The notes below the pieces were generated by a model that saw nothing but the letters and a program-made list of their open reading frames with translations, was not told the origin of the DNA and made no database searches. The position numbers were made by a program, and so were the translations under genes. DNA of 64,000 bases from Trifolium pratense. Lineage: Eukaryota; Streptophyta; Magnoliopsida; Fabales; Fabaceae. This document shows, piece by piece, positions 10,606 to 20,868 of this stretch (position 1 is its first letter; the number at the start of each line of letters is the position of its first letter). The DNA is taken from positions 60,993,257-61,057,256 of the forward strand of contig NC_060060.1 of NCBI RefSeq assembly GCF_020283565.1, written 5' to 3'.

Positions 10606-10887
10606 TTCGGTTCGCATTCCCCGAAGTTTATGAGTTCGGTTAATATTCACCGAAGTTTACTGTCATACCCCCTTATTTCGGTACCAATCTACCAAAAATT
10701 TCAGTGGTTCACTGGAATTTGTACGATTCGGCAGATGTTTACCGAAATGTTAGTTCGGTAACTATTGGCCGGAATGACAACATACTTCGGTACCAATCTA
10801 CCGAAAATTTCGTTTGTTCACTGGAAATAGGCTGGTTCGGCAGATATTTACCGAAATCTGGGTAAATTCCGGTACCTAGTTACCGAA
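10606..10887. repeat. Dyad cluster 4, eight copies
   Basis: Includes TTCGGTTCGCATTCCCCGAA (10,606), TTCGGTTAATATTCACCGAA, TTCGGCAGATGTTTACCGAA, TTCGGTACCAATCTACCGAA, TTCGGCAGATATTTACCGAA and TCCGGTACCTAGTTACCGAA (to 10,887). The linker word appears inverted here (TTCACTGGAA). Confidence 0.9.
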
Positions 10888-11201
10888 ATATATTTTCATG
10901 ACAACCAATGATATTGTAACTCACGACCTTCCATGGAATGACATCCACGCGAAATCCATTGTTAATGCTGTTCATCCAGACACATTTATATTGGAAAAAT
11001 TATTCATACAATTACACAACATCAAAATTACTTCAACCAATATCATTATATTGACACAAACAATTACACAACACCAAATCACTTCAATATATTTCATTAC
11101 AAAATGGATGTCATTACATCTCGATTCATATCATTACAAAATGGATGTTCTTTACATCAAAATATATAACAACGTAAAATACATTAAAATAGGCCAAATG
11201 A

Positions 11202-14200
11202 TCAGTCAATCACCAATGGAGTTTCTCTACTGCCTGCACCAACTAGTTGGATGGGGACAACGTTCTCGGTGCTCATCATCTCCTCGAACCTATGTTGCGC
11301 AGCTATGAATGAATCTTCCCAACCCAAACTTTGTTTAGCACAATATTGCTTCCACGACTTGTTTGATTTGGGTATCGGACACCCAACTTTAAGCTTTACC
11401 AAAACATAGTGATCCGGTAACGCGCCAGGCAAATAACCCTTGAAGACGGGTTTGGTGACGGAATGGAACGCAATGGGAAAAAAGTTTCACAAGGCCCGTT
11501 TTGAAGTATGGAGAGCTGAACAACTACTCTATCCAATATGGTGGCCACGATATGTCCCATATCCGGCAACGTGAACCATTTATCCATCGGTGCAACACTA
11601 TTCCTAATACTAGTACGTTGCCTCGTCCTCGGGGGTGGGAGTAGTGCATCACAGATATATTGGTAACGCTCCTCGCAACCAAATATAGCAACATACATAT
11701 CCTTATTCAATCGCAACTCCCTGCTCATGTTGCACCGTATCAGTTCAAAATCATCTTCGTTGCCTCTCTGAGCCAATGCAACGGCACGGTAACCACAATA
11801 GCCGTCGCCGTCCACGTTGATGATATCTTCAATGAAGGGATGCATGAATTTTGGCATGTGGTTAATTCCAAAAATTTGAGATGATGAGGTTAGTGGCAAT
11901 GGGTTGGACACAGTGAGCGGAGCTTCAGACACCGTAGGCATAGGGTTTGATGCGGTAGGTTGTGATGATGATGGCCTTGAGTGGGACGGAATTGACGGAG
12001 ACGGCTTTGACGATTGCGACGCTTGTGTCTCTGTGAAATATTCTTCAACATGCTCCCATCGAGACTTATCTCTGCTGGTGGATCTTGTTCCACGGACCAC
12101 CTTTTTCTTTTTAGCCCCTTTTGATTTTACATTTGTGGTCGGAGGCTCCACATCGGTGGTTGTAGGATACGCAATCTTGCGGAGTTGATCTCGGATCTCA
12201 TTTTTCATGCTTACATCAGCTGTCCTCAATCGTTCCTAAAACAAACAAAAAAAAATATGCCATTAAAAATTAAAAACCAACGCATAATGATCGTAAAATC
12301 GTAAAATAAGTGTATTATGCCTTTAATAAACACGCACCTGAATTGCTTGCCACTCTGCCGTGCACGCATAATTGTCCTCGACGTCGCCACCAACTTCTTC
12401 ATCTTGGAAACAAATTATCTTCCAATGTTTGTAAACCTCATCGAGTCTAATAGGCCTATTGTGGTGCAGTTTCTTGGCAATCAAACACGCACATGGCAGC
12501 CCGTAGTTAGTCCTCATCAGACAACCACACTTCATGCTATCCATACCAGTAAACTCGACTCTTTTTGATTCAGTGTGGATGTATCTCATTGCACGTCTAG
12601 AGACTTTAAACATCAAAGTCGAGTAAAGTGTTTTCTTCCGGTATGTGTGTCCATACACAGACATGCTCTGGCCAAATTCAGTTTGCACTTGGGTGAATTG
12701 ATTGCCTAACATTCTGTGAATCGATTCCCAACCCTTCACCAAATCACCGAGACCGTCGGTCAAGTAACTTTTCAAAACACCGTGTGCGCTTTCGGCTCTA
12801 TTTGTCGTATGGTTGCCCATGTGCATATACTTGTCCACCCATGCACTCACGAGCTTCTCTTTGTCAGTGTCCAAAATTGTCTCTTCAACGTACCGAACAA
12901 ATTTTGGCCACCTCTCACATAACTTCCTAAAAGCCATAACATTTTCAGTATACTCAGCCTCAGTAGACGAATCTAACACATCCTCGAACGCCAAACAGAC
13001 TCTTTCCCTCATGTCCGCCGCCTTGACCTTTTCCCCATCCCTCACCTTGACCAGCTCGGCTGCCTTGGTCCTCACATTCTTCTTAACATTGAACCGACAA
13101 ACCAACGCCGCCGCTTCTGGAAACACAGCCGGAATAGCATTCATCAAAGCTAAATCTCGATCCGTCAAGATAACCTTCGGCAAATTTGTCTCACGCCTTA
13201 ACAAACAACGTAGTTGTTGCAGAGCCCATATAAAGTTGTCTTCCTTTTCGTTACTGAGCCAGGCAAAAGCAACGTTGAATGTCTTCTCGGTCGAAGTGTA
13301 TCCGACTATCTCAAACAGCGGCATTTTGTACTTGCTGGTTTTGTATGTGGAGTCCATCATCAGCACAGTATGAAAAGAGTTCAATAAAGTTATGGACCTC
13401 GGATGTGCAAAGAATATATCTTGAAGATGTTCTACTCCATCTTCAACAACCGTCCGATACTTGTAGTAGTACTTGTTATCATCAAGCTTCTTACATAAGT
13501 GTTGCATCTCAGTCATGGACGCCCTCATTTTAACTCTGTACCTATGACGAGCGTTGTGCACTTGCTTTGCAGAGGTCTTGTTTTCCGGATCTCTCTCCTT
13601 TAATGTGGACAATATGTTTTTTGGAGCGACCGCATTCCTTGTCATCTCGTCCATAAATTCCTTCTCTTGCGGTTTCAAACGCCCCGCCACGAGATGCCCT
13701 TCAAGCCCTTTGTCCAACTCGTGGTTATGCATACCGTTGACAATAGTCAAACGCCATAGTTTTGTTGCCTTGTTGTAATACCCACGGAGTCGGAAAGGAC
13801 ATTCGCATTTTCTTGTTCCGGAGGTATCGGATTTCAACTTCTTCTTGGCTGGAACATACTTCCCACTACGTTCACACTCTAACACCAATTGAGCCTTTCT
13901 CTTCTCGCCCGAATCGGATCGCCTAACTATAATTGCGAACCTTAAACTTTGCGACACGCTTCGAGCCCATTTGATCAACTCATCTCTGTCGTTCTCTTCC
14001 CTATCAGTCGCAAAATGAGACGACGTGTCAATTTCTATCGGCTGCGGCACATTAGGAGGACTTCTTGGTTGACCAGATGGAACAATGGCCGTTGCAAAAA
14101 GGCCAAGCACAACAGGTCGCCTAACTTCGACAACTTCGTTAATTTCGCCTTCCGTAACTACAGCATACGCAAATGAAAAAACAATCAATCAACCACACAT

Positions 14201-14521
14201 AATATTTACAATCCTATTACAACACTAATTAAACACATAGGACACACTATGAAGTCAATATGAAGCCAAAATAAAGCCAAGTCAATATGAAGTACAGTTT
14301 ATAAGTCAATATGAAGTCAAGTCAAGCCAAGCCTAAGCCTAACGCAGAGGATCAACATTTCGGTTCGTATAAACCTAAGGTCACATAACTTGACTTCGGT
14401 TTATATTACCCGAAGGGTTACTGTCAGAACACCTGCGAAAACAGAGCCTATGAACGCAAGAAAAAACGAATTTAAATCGGTGGTTACCTGAGTTTTGTGC
14501 TTTGGTGCGTCTTGAATCCAT
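11202..14521 (-). CDS. MULE transposase (FAR1-type) fused to an OTU-like cysteine protease domain, frameshifted near its C-terminus
   Basis: Proposed exons on the minus strand: 14,488-14,521 (starts MDSRRTKAQNS), 12,338-14,157 and 11,202-12,235, with GT..AG borders; about 963 aa. Order: FAR1/WRKY-GCM1-like zinc-binding domain around 65-160 (KCECPFRLRG, WRLTIVNGMHNHEL); MULE transposase around 270-480 (MDSTYKTSKYKMPLFEIVGY and LTDRDLALMNA carry the catalytic aspartates, NRAESAHGVLK lies near the expected third acidic residue); SWIM finger near 550 (CGCLMRTNYGLPCAC); basic linker (KSKGAKKKKVVRGTRSTSRD); OTU domain from about 750 (VDGDGYCGYRAVALAQRGNE, with the D-G-x-C-x-x-R catalytic-Cys motif). 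Near 11,400-11,440 the frame ends, while the matching continuation (GALPDHYVLVKLKVGCPIP) is in another frame, so a 1-nt frameshift is likely. OTU domains cleave ubiquitin-type chains, but activity here is unproven. Confidence 0.82.
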
Positions 14522-14731
14522 TAGATGATGCTTCAATCTTGATTTCAAGCCTCAAATGCGTCAAAAATTGATCTTCTTTCCGTAACCTTTTTAAATTCTC
14601 GTTTTGTGAATAATAAGAAGTGACAGCAGAGTATTTATATACAGAAACACTTCGGTTAACGTTCACCGAAGTCTTTCAGCGATCGGGTTATATTAACCGA
14701 AGTCCTACTCCTGCGGTTTCTAAAAACCGAA
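14357..14731. repeat. Dyad cluster 5, about five copies
   Basis: Includes TTCGGTTTATATTACCCGAA, TTCGGTTAACGTTCACCGAA and TGCGGTTTCTAAAAACCGAA (14,712-14,731). It spans the transposase gene's first exon and probable promoter up to the right TIR. Confidence 0.85.
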
Positions 14732-14824
14732 GTCGTTTGGCAAAAATTTTTTATACCGCAAGGGGCAAAATGGGATTTTCGGGGGGTATAAAAGAATTGG
14801 GGGGGGTCGGGAGAGAAAACATCG
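14712..14824 (-). repeat. MULE right terminal inverted repeat
   Basis: Complement of the left end: GGGGGGTATAAAAGAATT, a G-tract, then GGTCGGGAGAGAAAACATC and G. The 9-bp duplication GGTATATGA follows. Confidence 0.87.
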
Positions 14825-14833
14825 GGTATATGA
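14825..14833. repeat. MULE target-site duplication, right
   Basis: GGTATATGA, identical to 2,302-2,310. Confidence 0.9.
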
Positions 14834-15026
14834 TGGAGGTTACACGATTAAGAAGGGACTAACAAATCTCAAGCAAGTCCAAAATAAAAATACTAGAAGT
14901 CTGGCCCAACAAGAACTAAAATTCAAACACATGGAGATGTCCAAAACATTAATGGGGGCGTTGATATGGGACATGGGCTGAAGCTTGATGCCACCATTCT
15001 AAAACCCATTCTTATCAGTGCTACTA

Positions 15027-15035
15027 ATGGTGGAT
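15027..15035. repeat. Target-site duplication of the small MULE, left
   Basis: ATGGTGGAT, repeated exactly at 15,293-15,301. Confidence 0.88.
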
Positions 15036-15292
15036 GATGTTTTCTCTTCCCCCCTCCCATGAATCTTTTATACCCCCAATATTACAATTTTGCCCTTGCA
15101 GAAAAATTCGGTTCGCAGAAACCGAATTTTTTCTAGTGCAAATTCAGAGTAAATTTCGGTTTTTAGAAACCGAAATTTGTTTTCAAGGCAAAAAAAAAAA
15201 CTTCGGTTTCTACGAACCGAAGTTTTTTCAAGGGCAAAATTGGAAATTCAGGGGGGATAAAAGATTCATGGGGGGTGGGGAGAGAAAATATC
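15036..15292. mobile_element. 257-bp non-autonomous MULE (MITE), same family as the 12.5-kb element
   Basis: The ends GATGTTTTCTCTTCCCCCC and (complemented) GATATTTTCTCTCCCC match the large MULE's terminal repeats, including the TTTTATACCCCC block. The interior is three perfect dyads, TTCGGTTCGCAGAAACCGAA, TTCGGTTTTTAGAAACCGAA and TTCGGTTTCTACGAACCGAA, and little else. It is flanked by the 9-bp duplication ATGGTGGAT (15,027-15,035 and 15,293-15,301). It could have been mobilised in trans by a transposase of the large element's family. Confidence 0.9.
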
Positions 15293-16010
15293 ATGGTGGA
15301 TTTGATGATGATATGCAATTGGAAGAGACTTCGTCAAATGTTAACGTCGAAGCGGTCATTTGTGCCAACCCAGCTGAAGGGAAAGGCAGCAAGAATGTTG
15401 CACAGGATAGTCCAATGAATTTATGATTATGATATTTTTTAATGACGGTCATTACTTGGAATTGCAGAGGAGCTCAGGGAAAAAATTTCCGAAGACCACT
15501 TAACAATTTTTGTAGGAATAATAAAGTGGATATGGCCGCTTTGCAAGAAACCCGATGTAGCGGCATTGTTGCCCGAAACACTATAAAAAAATTTGGGATT
15601 CAAATATTCTCTTTTGGTTGAAGCTAGGGGATTATCTGGCGGTATTTGGATCATGTGGAATAGAATAGATATCAAGGTTAATCCAATCAAAACTGACTTT
15701 CGTTATCTCCATATGCAGGTAGTGGAAAAGGACATGGACCTGTGGCTTCTCACAATTGTATTTGCTAGTCCACGAGAGCAGGAGAGAAGTGATACATGGC
15801 TTGAAATTCGTCACTTAGCTACTAATATTACCGATCCTTGGCTTGTCATGGGTGATTTTAATGAGATTGCTAGTCCGAATGAGAAGAAAGGAGGAGCACG
15901 TGTAGACATTGGAAAATGTATCCGGTTTAACAAATGGATTAATGAGTGTAATTTAATGGAGGTCACCATTGCAGGAACAAAGTTTACGTGGATGGAGCCT
16001 CAATGGAACG

Positions 16011-16011
<1 letters not shown>

Positions 16012-16067
<56 letters not shown>
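16012..16067 (+). repeat. (GA)n microsatellite inside the LINE endonuclease
   Basis: About 28 GA units in frame, encoding a run of alternating Arg and Glu in the endonuclease between the FTWMEPQWNG and FKRLDRILCN motifs. The expansion would disturb the domain. Confidence 0.9.
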
Positions 16068-16069
<2 letters not shown>

Positions 16070-17474
16070 TTTAAAAGGCTAGATCGGATTCTTTGTAATG
16101 TTTCTTGGAGAGTAAAATACCATGAAGGTTTTGCTAAGGTGCTCCCACGGGTGCAATCTGATCATCATTTGATTATTGTTCTCACCGATGGAGAACCCAA
16201 TGTTGGTAGAAATCGTCCTTTCAGATTTGAGGCTGCATGGACTACTCATGAGAATTTCCATCAGTTTCTTCAAGATAATTGGGTTAGAGATAGGGATTTA
16301 GTTTATCATCTAAGTAATCTCACCACCAATCTCCAAGAGTGGAATAAAGACATTTTTGGAAACATTTTCAAAACAAAAAAGGAGTTGTTAGCTAGGTTGA
16401 ATGGAATCCAGAATAGCTCAAACTATGGTCATAGTAACTTTCTGGAGTGTTTGGAAAAAAACTTCTAGGCGAGTTAGCTACCACACTTTACTAAGAAGAG
16501 TGTTTATGGCATCAAAAGTCGAGAGGAAAATGGATAACAGATGGAGACTGGAACACAAAATACTACCATTCCAAAACCATTGTCAGAAGAAGGCGTAATA
16601 GGATTGTTTCTATTAGGAATGAAGCAGGGGATTGGATTGAAGACCAGGAGGACTTATGTAGCATGGTGAGGAACTTTTTTCTCAATTTATATCGTGAAGA
16701 GAACCCCATCCGGGACCCAATTATTTCGTGGACTACTTATCCTCAAACTCTTGAGGTTGAACAAGATAGGTTGAGTGGTCCGCTCCACTTTTCTGAGTGC
16801 AAGAGAGCACCGTTTGAGATGGGCCCACTCAAGGCCCCAGGTGAGGATGGTTACCCCGCCTTATCTTTTCAACAAAATTGGAATATTGTTGCTGACTCAG
16901 TGTATCAATATGTGAATCAGGTCTGGTCTAACCCTTCTCTTGTTTCTTCTATTAATAGCGCTTTGTTATGTTTAATTCCTAAAATTGATAAACCCGAGTT
17001 TATTTCACAATTTCGTCCTATTGCTTTGTGTAATGTCATTTACAAAATTATTACTAAAGTAATTGTTAATAGAATCAAGCCTCTGCTAGATGGTATTATA
17101 TCTCCTCGCCAATCTAGTTTTATCCCGGGTCGCACAATTCATCATAATATTATTATGGCCCAAGAGATGATGCATTCCATGGCTCGCATGAAAGGTAACA
17201 AAATGTTTATGTCTATTAAGATTGACATTGAAAAAGCTTATGACCGTCTTAATTGGAATTTTGTTGAAAATTGTCTGATTGATTGTAAGTTTCCCACTAA
17301 ACTTATTAACATTATTCATCATGGAATCACGTCCCGTTCTTTTAAAATTTTATGGAACGACAATAAGACTGAAGAGTTCTCTCCCACAAGAGGCATTCGA
17401 CAAGGAGATCTTTTGTCTCCTTACCTGTTTGTCATTTGTATGGAGCTTCTCATTAATCTCTTAAACTCAATGAC

Positions 17475-17885
17475 TCTGTTTAGGAAGACACATAAGCTAG
17501 CTTATAGCTTATAGCTTATAAGCTCATTTGGTTAATTATAAAACTCTGTTTTGGTAATAGTTTTTCAAAAAGAGCTTATAATTTATTTTACTAGCTTATA
17601 ACTTTATTTTACAAACGTCATTTCAAGTAACTTATAAGCTTATAACTTATAGGTTATCATTTTTTCTTTCAATAATAACCTATCATCTTGAAAAAATTAA
17701 ATATTAATCAAACATTTTCTTTTATGTCATTTCATACTTATAAACTAGTTCAACCGTTAATTTTACTAAACACTACAAATTCAATCAATTAGCTTATAAA
17801 TTATCCACTATAAATTCATCCGCTATAAGATAGTTTATCAGATATCCGCTATTTTTACTAAGAGCCGATATCTTTTTTAAATGCT
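17475..17885. repeat. AT-rich repeat with AGCTTATAAGCT palindromes
   Basis: The LINE stops abruptly at about 17,470. The following 400 bp are rich in AGCTTATA/TATAAGCT words and TTTGGT motifs, as in some plant MITEs. I could not define ends or a target duplication. Confidence 0.4.
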
Positions 17886-19064
17886 TTCAAATTTTAAAAT
17901 ATAGACAGTGGAAAGACATGATGATGAATTTGTCAAGAAAAGAAAGAAAAAACAATTTTCGTGGAGGGTAAATAATTCCACTGAACTTTAATCAAAGGTA
18001 TACACTCATCATTTGAAACATTGGTATTCTTAGTGCAATTGCTTTAATCATTCCCACACTCAAACCTCTGAACCTCAATCTACTCCATTAAGTCCCCAAA
18101 ATTCACGCTGCTAGGTTTTCCAATAAAATTATTTGGGGTACAAGTGATTCCCCACATGTTGTGAAAATAATAAGCGATTTCCACCACAATAAACACCTAG
18201 CTTTTTTTTTTTGAATAATAAACACCCTAGCTCTTTAAATGTAGGTGTTGTGACTAGAAAAATAAATTAATCCAAGTGATAAAATATTTGGTGCGGAAGA
18301 TATGCAGCGCTCCAGTGCAGGTTACTCAGCACACTCACAACGCGACCATTGTCACTGTCATCGGTGTAAAGATAATGTAGTTGAAGACTAAGTAAACACA
18401 AGAAATTTTCTCTGAAAGCATAGCGATAAATCAATCAAGTTATAGGGGTGATTTGAAATTTCTCAAAGCGATAAAACAAGTTGGGGGTTGATTTGAACTT
18501 AGCTAGTTCCTTAACTTGTGGAGATAACGAGATTAACTAATGATTTTTTTATAGTTGCATGATAGTGTCACCTATATTCTTTTTCTTTTGAATAGTTGGC
18601 AAATAATACTCCTAGTTGTTTTTTTTTTTAAAAAAAAAAGTATCAAATTACTTTAGTGTCTTTAATGATAAATGTTTTTCAACTTAGTTTCTTTATCAAT
18701 TTCTCATCAATATGTATGATTAAAAAGGGAAATGACGTGTCCCGAAAGAGGAGTTCAGATGATACTTGATAGGCTACTAGTAATATTATTGAAGAGATTG
18801 TGAGTTGTACTTGAAATTTTTCACTTATCTACATACCACATTTATAGTGTGTGAATCTAACAACTAAATTAATAGATAAAAGAAAAGAATATCGATAATG
18901 TGATTTGATAAAATTTTTTTGGAGATAATGAGACAAAGAGATTTGATATGTTTATAATGGTGAATCAAACTATGTTTAAATCTTTTAATTGAAACCTATC
19001 TTAAACAAAGGGTACCAAAAAAAAGGAGAGGATGGTAATGTGATACCTACTAGTAATATTCCAA
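17886..19064. other. Non-coding AT-rich stretch
   Basis: No gene, RNA or defined element recognised. There are poly-A and poly-T runs and no open frame of note. Confidence 0.5.
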
Positions 19065-19712
19065 CTTTAATTAAGAAATACAATATTTAATAATTGTGTA
19101 CGTTGTCCTCAATATTCCATTTACGTACTTGTTTCGTTTTAAAATGAATATTGTTAAAGATTATTGCACACAGATTAAGACATATTGCATTATAGTCGAA
19201 AGATACGATAATTTTATATTTTTTTTAATTAACCAAAGAACAATATATTAAAACCAACAATCTAAACACAATGCATTGCATAATTTAGATGCTAACTAAT
19301 GTCAGATACAAAAAATAAGTATAAAGCTAAAGATATGTAAGGTAAAAGCTACAAAACTGACAAACTCAAAAGTAAAGGGTTAAATAGTCGAAAACTTTGA
19401 ACTTTATCTTGAACCACCACCAAGCATGTAACTATTTCGGTATATCTAATCATTATAATTGTAAAGTAGAATATAATATTTTTGGAGTAGTGTAATAGTA
19501 TTTTTTTTGTTGATAGACGAAATGATAAAGCCATTGAACATATAATTGAAAAAAATAATTAATTTGACATTAAAGAGTAAAATTGAATTGACATTTAAAC
19601 AATTTTTATTCTTCTAATATAAAAACATTTTTGGTCCTCCCATATAGCTCAACCAATTCCATTATAAAAACAGGTAAGTCTCAACATTTCAAGCCAACAC
19701 TACCATTTCACT

Positions 19713-19719
19713 TATAAAT
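19713..19719 (+). promoter_or_regulatory. Probable TATA box of phytocyanin 1
   Basis: TATAAAT in CACTTATAAATTTT, about 60 bp before the ATG. The same context lies about 50 bp before phytocyanin 2. Confidence 0.6.
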
Positions 19720-19778
19720 TTTCTAAGGCATCATCTATAGTTTACCCTAAGATTCTTAGTCTAAGAGTAAGAGAGAAT

Positions 19779-20499
19779 ATGTCTCAGAGAAGAGGCAGTG
19801 CATCTATGAACATGGCCACTGTGATAATTTCACTGCTCTGCCTTTTGGTTCTGGCTCAAAGTGCTAATGCTGCAACCTACACTGTTGGAGGACCTGGTGG
19901 ATGGACCTATAACACTGATACTTGGCCTAATGGAAAAAAGTTTAGAGCTGGTGATGTGCTAAGTAAGTTTAATTTTAATTTCTCAATTTAATTAGGCTTA
20001 AACACACTTGTTTCTCTAAGTATCGCGACTGTGGTGCGGTTTGAGTTCTCTATTTTTTTTTTTCTTTTTATAGATTTCGGTGTCCCTATATTTTTTCGTC
20101 TAAGTTGATAACTCCTTATAAAGTTATGTTGACATCGCGTGACACAATTAAGTTAGGTGAACGGTCAATTTAATTACAATGTAAAAATGACTTTTATTAA
20201 AACAAAAAATGGAGAAAAACTCGGAGGGAACTACTAAATTCGGATTAGAAGTTGATTTAAACCTTTTAACTACTTGGATATGGTAATTAATTGTTGCAGT
20301 CTTTAACTATGATTCAACGACACACAACGTGGTTGCGGTCGATAAAAGCGGACACAACAGCTGCAAGGCGACGGGAGGTGCTAAAGTGTTCAGTTCAGGG
20401 AAAGACCAAATCAGGCTAGCAAGAGGGCAGAACTACTTCATATGCAGCATTCCTGGTCACTGCCAATCTGGGATGAAGGTTTCCATCATTGCAGTCTAG
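19779..20499 (+). CDS. Phytocyanin 1 (basic blue protein/plantacyanin type)
   Basis: Two exons, 19,779-19,962 and 20,300-20,499, with GTAAGT donor and TTGCAG acceptor, encoding 127 aa. Residues about 10-31 form a hydrophobic signal peptide (MATVIISLLCLLVLAQSANA), so the mature protein is secreted. The cupredoxin domain starts at ATYTVGGPGGWT and contains the type 1 copper ligands: His in TTHNVVAV, then Cys, His and Met in FICSIPGHCQSGMKV. Met as the axial ligand and the absence of a hydrophobic C-terminal tail fit plantacyanins rather than GPI-anchored uclacyanins or stellacyanins. These are small extracellular electron-transfer proteins linked to cell-wall and reproductive functions in other plants. 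The single intron in this place is usual for the family. The desaturase downstream converges on it. No defect seen. Confidence 0.93.
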
Positions 20500-20868
20500 T
20501 GTGTGTTCAAGCTATAAGTGACTGCAGTAATTAGTTAATTAATTAAATTAATGGTCAATTAGCTAGTGGTCTTGATCTCGTTAATTACCAAAAATAACAA
20601 TATTATGCTACTAGTTATTTGTATGTTAATTTGTTCAATTATGTATGTATGTGTAAAGGGAGTGTTTGGTGAGGTGGCTTTCTATATATAACTTGTCTGT
20701 TTGCTATGTTTGTTTGTGTGGTGTGCTGTGAGAATAAATATATTATAGAGATATTTAAAATCCATAGTCACGGACTCTTGTTTGCAGTAATTTGGATCTG
20801 CATATATATTGTATATTATTGTGAAATTATTAAAATCAATAGTGTTTTTATACTATTTGCATTTGTTA

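Larger units (their letters stand above)
2311..14824. mobile_element. 12.5-kb compound Mutator-like element with two PMD genes and an OTU-fused transposase
   Basis: The ends are inverted: the left reads GATGATTTCTCTCCCGACCC and the right, complemented, reads GATGTTTTCTCTCCCGACCC. Both continue through a C-tract, then TTCTTTTATACCCCC, then a TGCGG-N10-CCGAA dyad. A 9-bp duplication flanks the element. Order of contents: PMD gene 1 (+), PMD gene 2 (+), two small related ORFs (-), transposase-OTU gene (-). The gene pairs converge. Dyad clusters fill all intervals. The element sits in a LINE ORF1. Breaks (a stop in PMD 2, a frameshift in the OTU part) suggest it may no longer be fully active, although its ends are well kept. 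Confidence 0.92.
14825..17470 (+). pseudogene. Damaged plant LINE: ORF1 end, endonuclease and partial reverse transcriptase
   Basis: The ORF1 end (interrupted by a 257-bp MITE) stops at 15,426. ORF2 starts at 15,442 (MTVITWNCRGAQG, the first endonuclease motif, then ALQETRC) and shifts frame near 15,590. At 15,593-16,468 the endonuclease continues: WLVMGDFNEIASPNEKKGG, FTWMEPQWNG, FKRLDRILCN and SDHHLIIV (the SDH motif). A further frame break near 16,468 leads to linker and RT at 16,663-17,470: LKAPGEDGYP, FRPIALCNVIYKIITKVI, SSFIPGRTIHHNI, KIDIEKAYDRLNW and RGIRQGDLLSPYLFVICME. The sequence ends before the YADD-type motif, so the RT active site, zinc finger and RNase H are missing. It is 3' truncated and inactive. 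Confidence 0.85.

Noticed and set aside
12716..13533. Plus-strand open frames opposite the transposase
   Set aside because: Shadows of the transposase exon, which has clear domain motifs on the minus strand.
14158..14188. Start of the transposase frame at 14,188
   Set aside because: That codon is TTG, and the stretch looks like an intron end (TGCTGTAG). A short first exon at 14,488-14,521 with an ATG and a donor fits better.
2311..14824. Helitron or Maverick/Polinton
   Set aside because: A 9-bp duplication, TIRs and a MULE transposase are present. There is no Rep/helicase, polymerase B or capsid gene.
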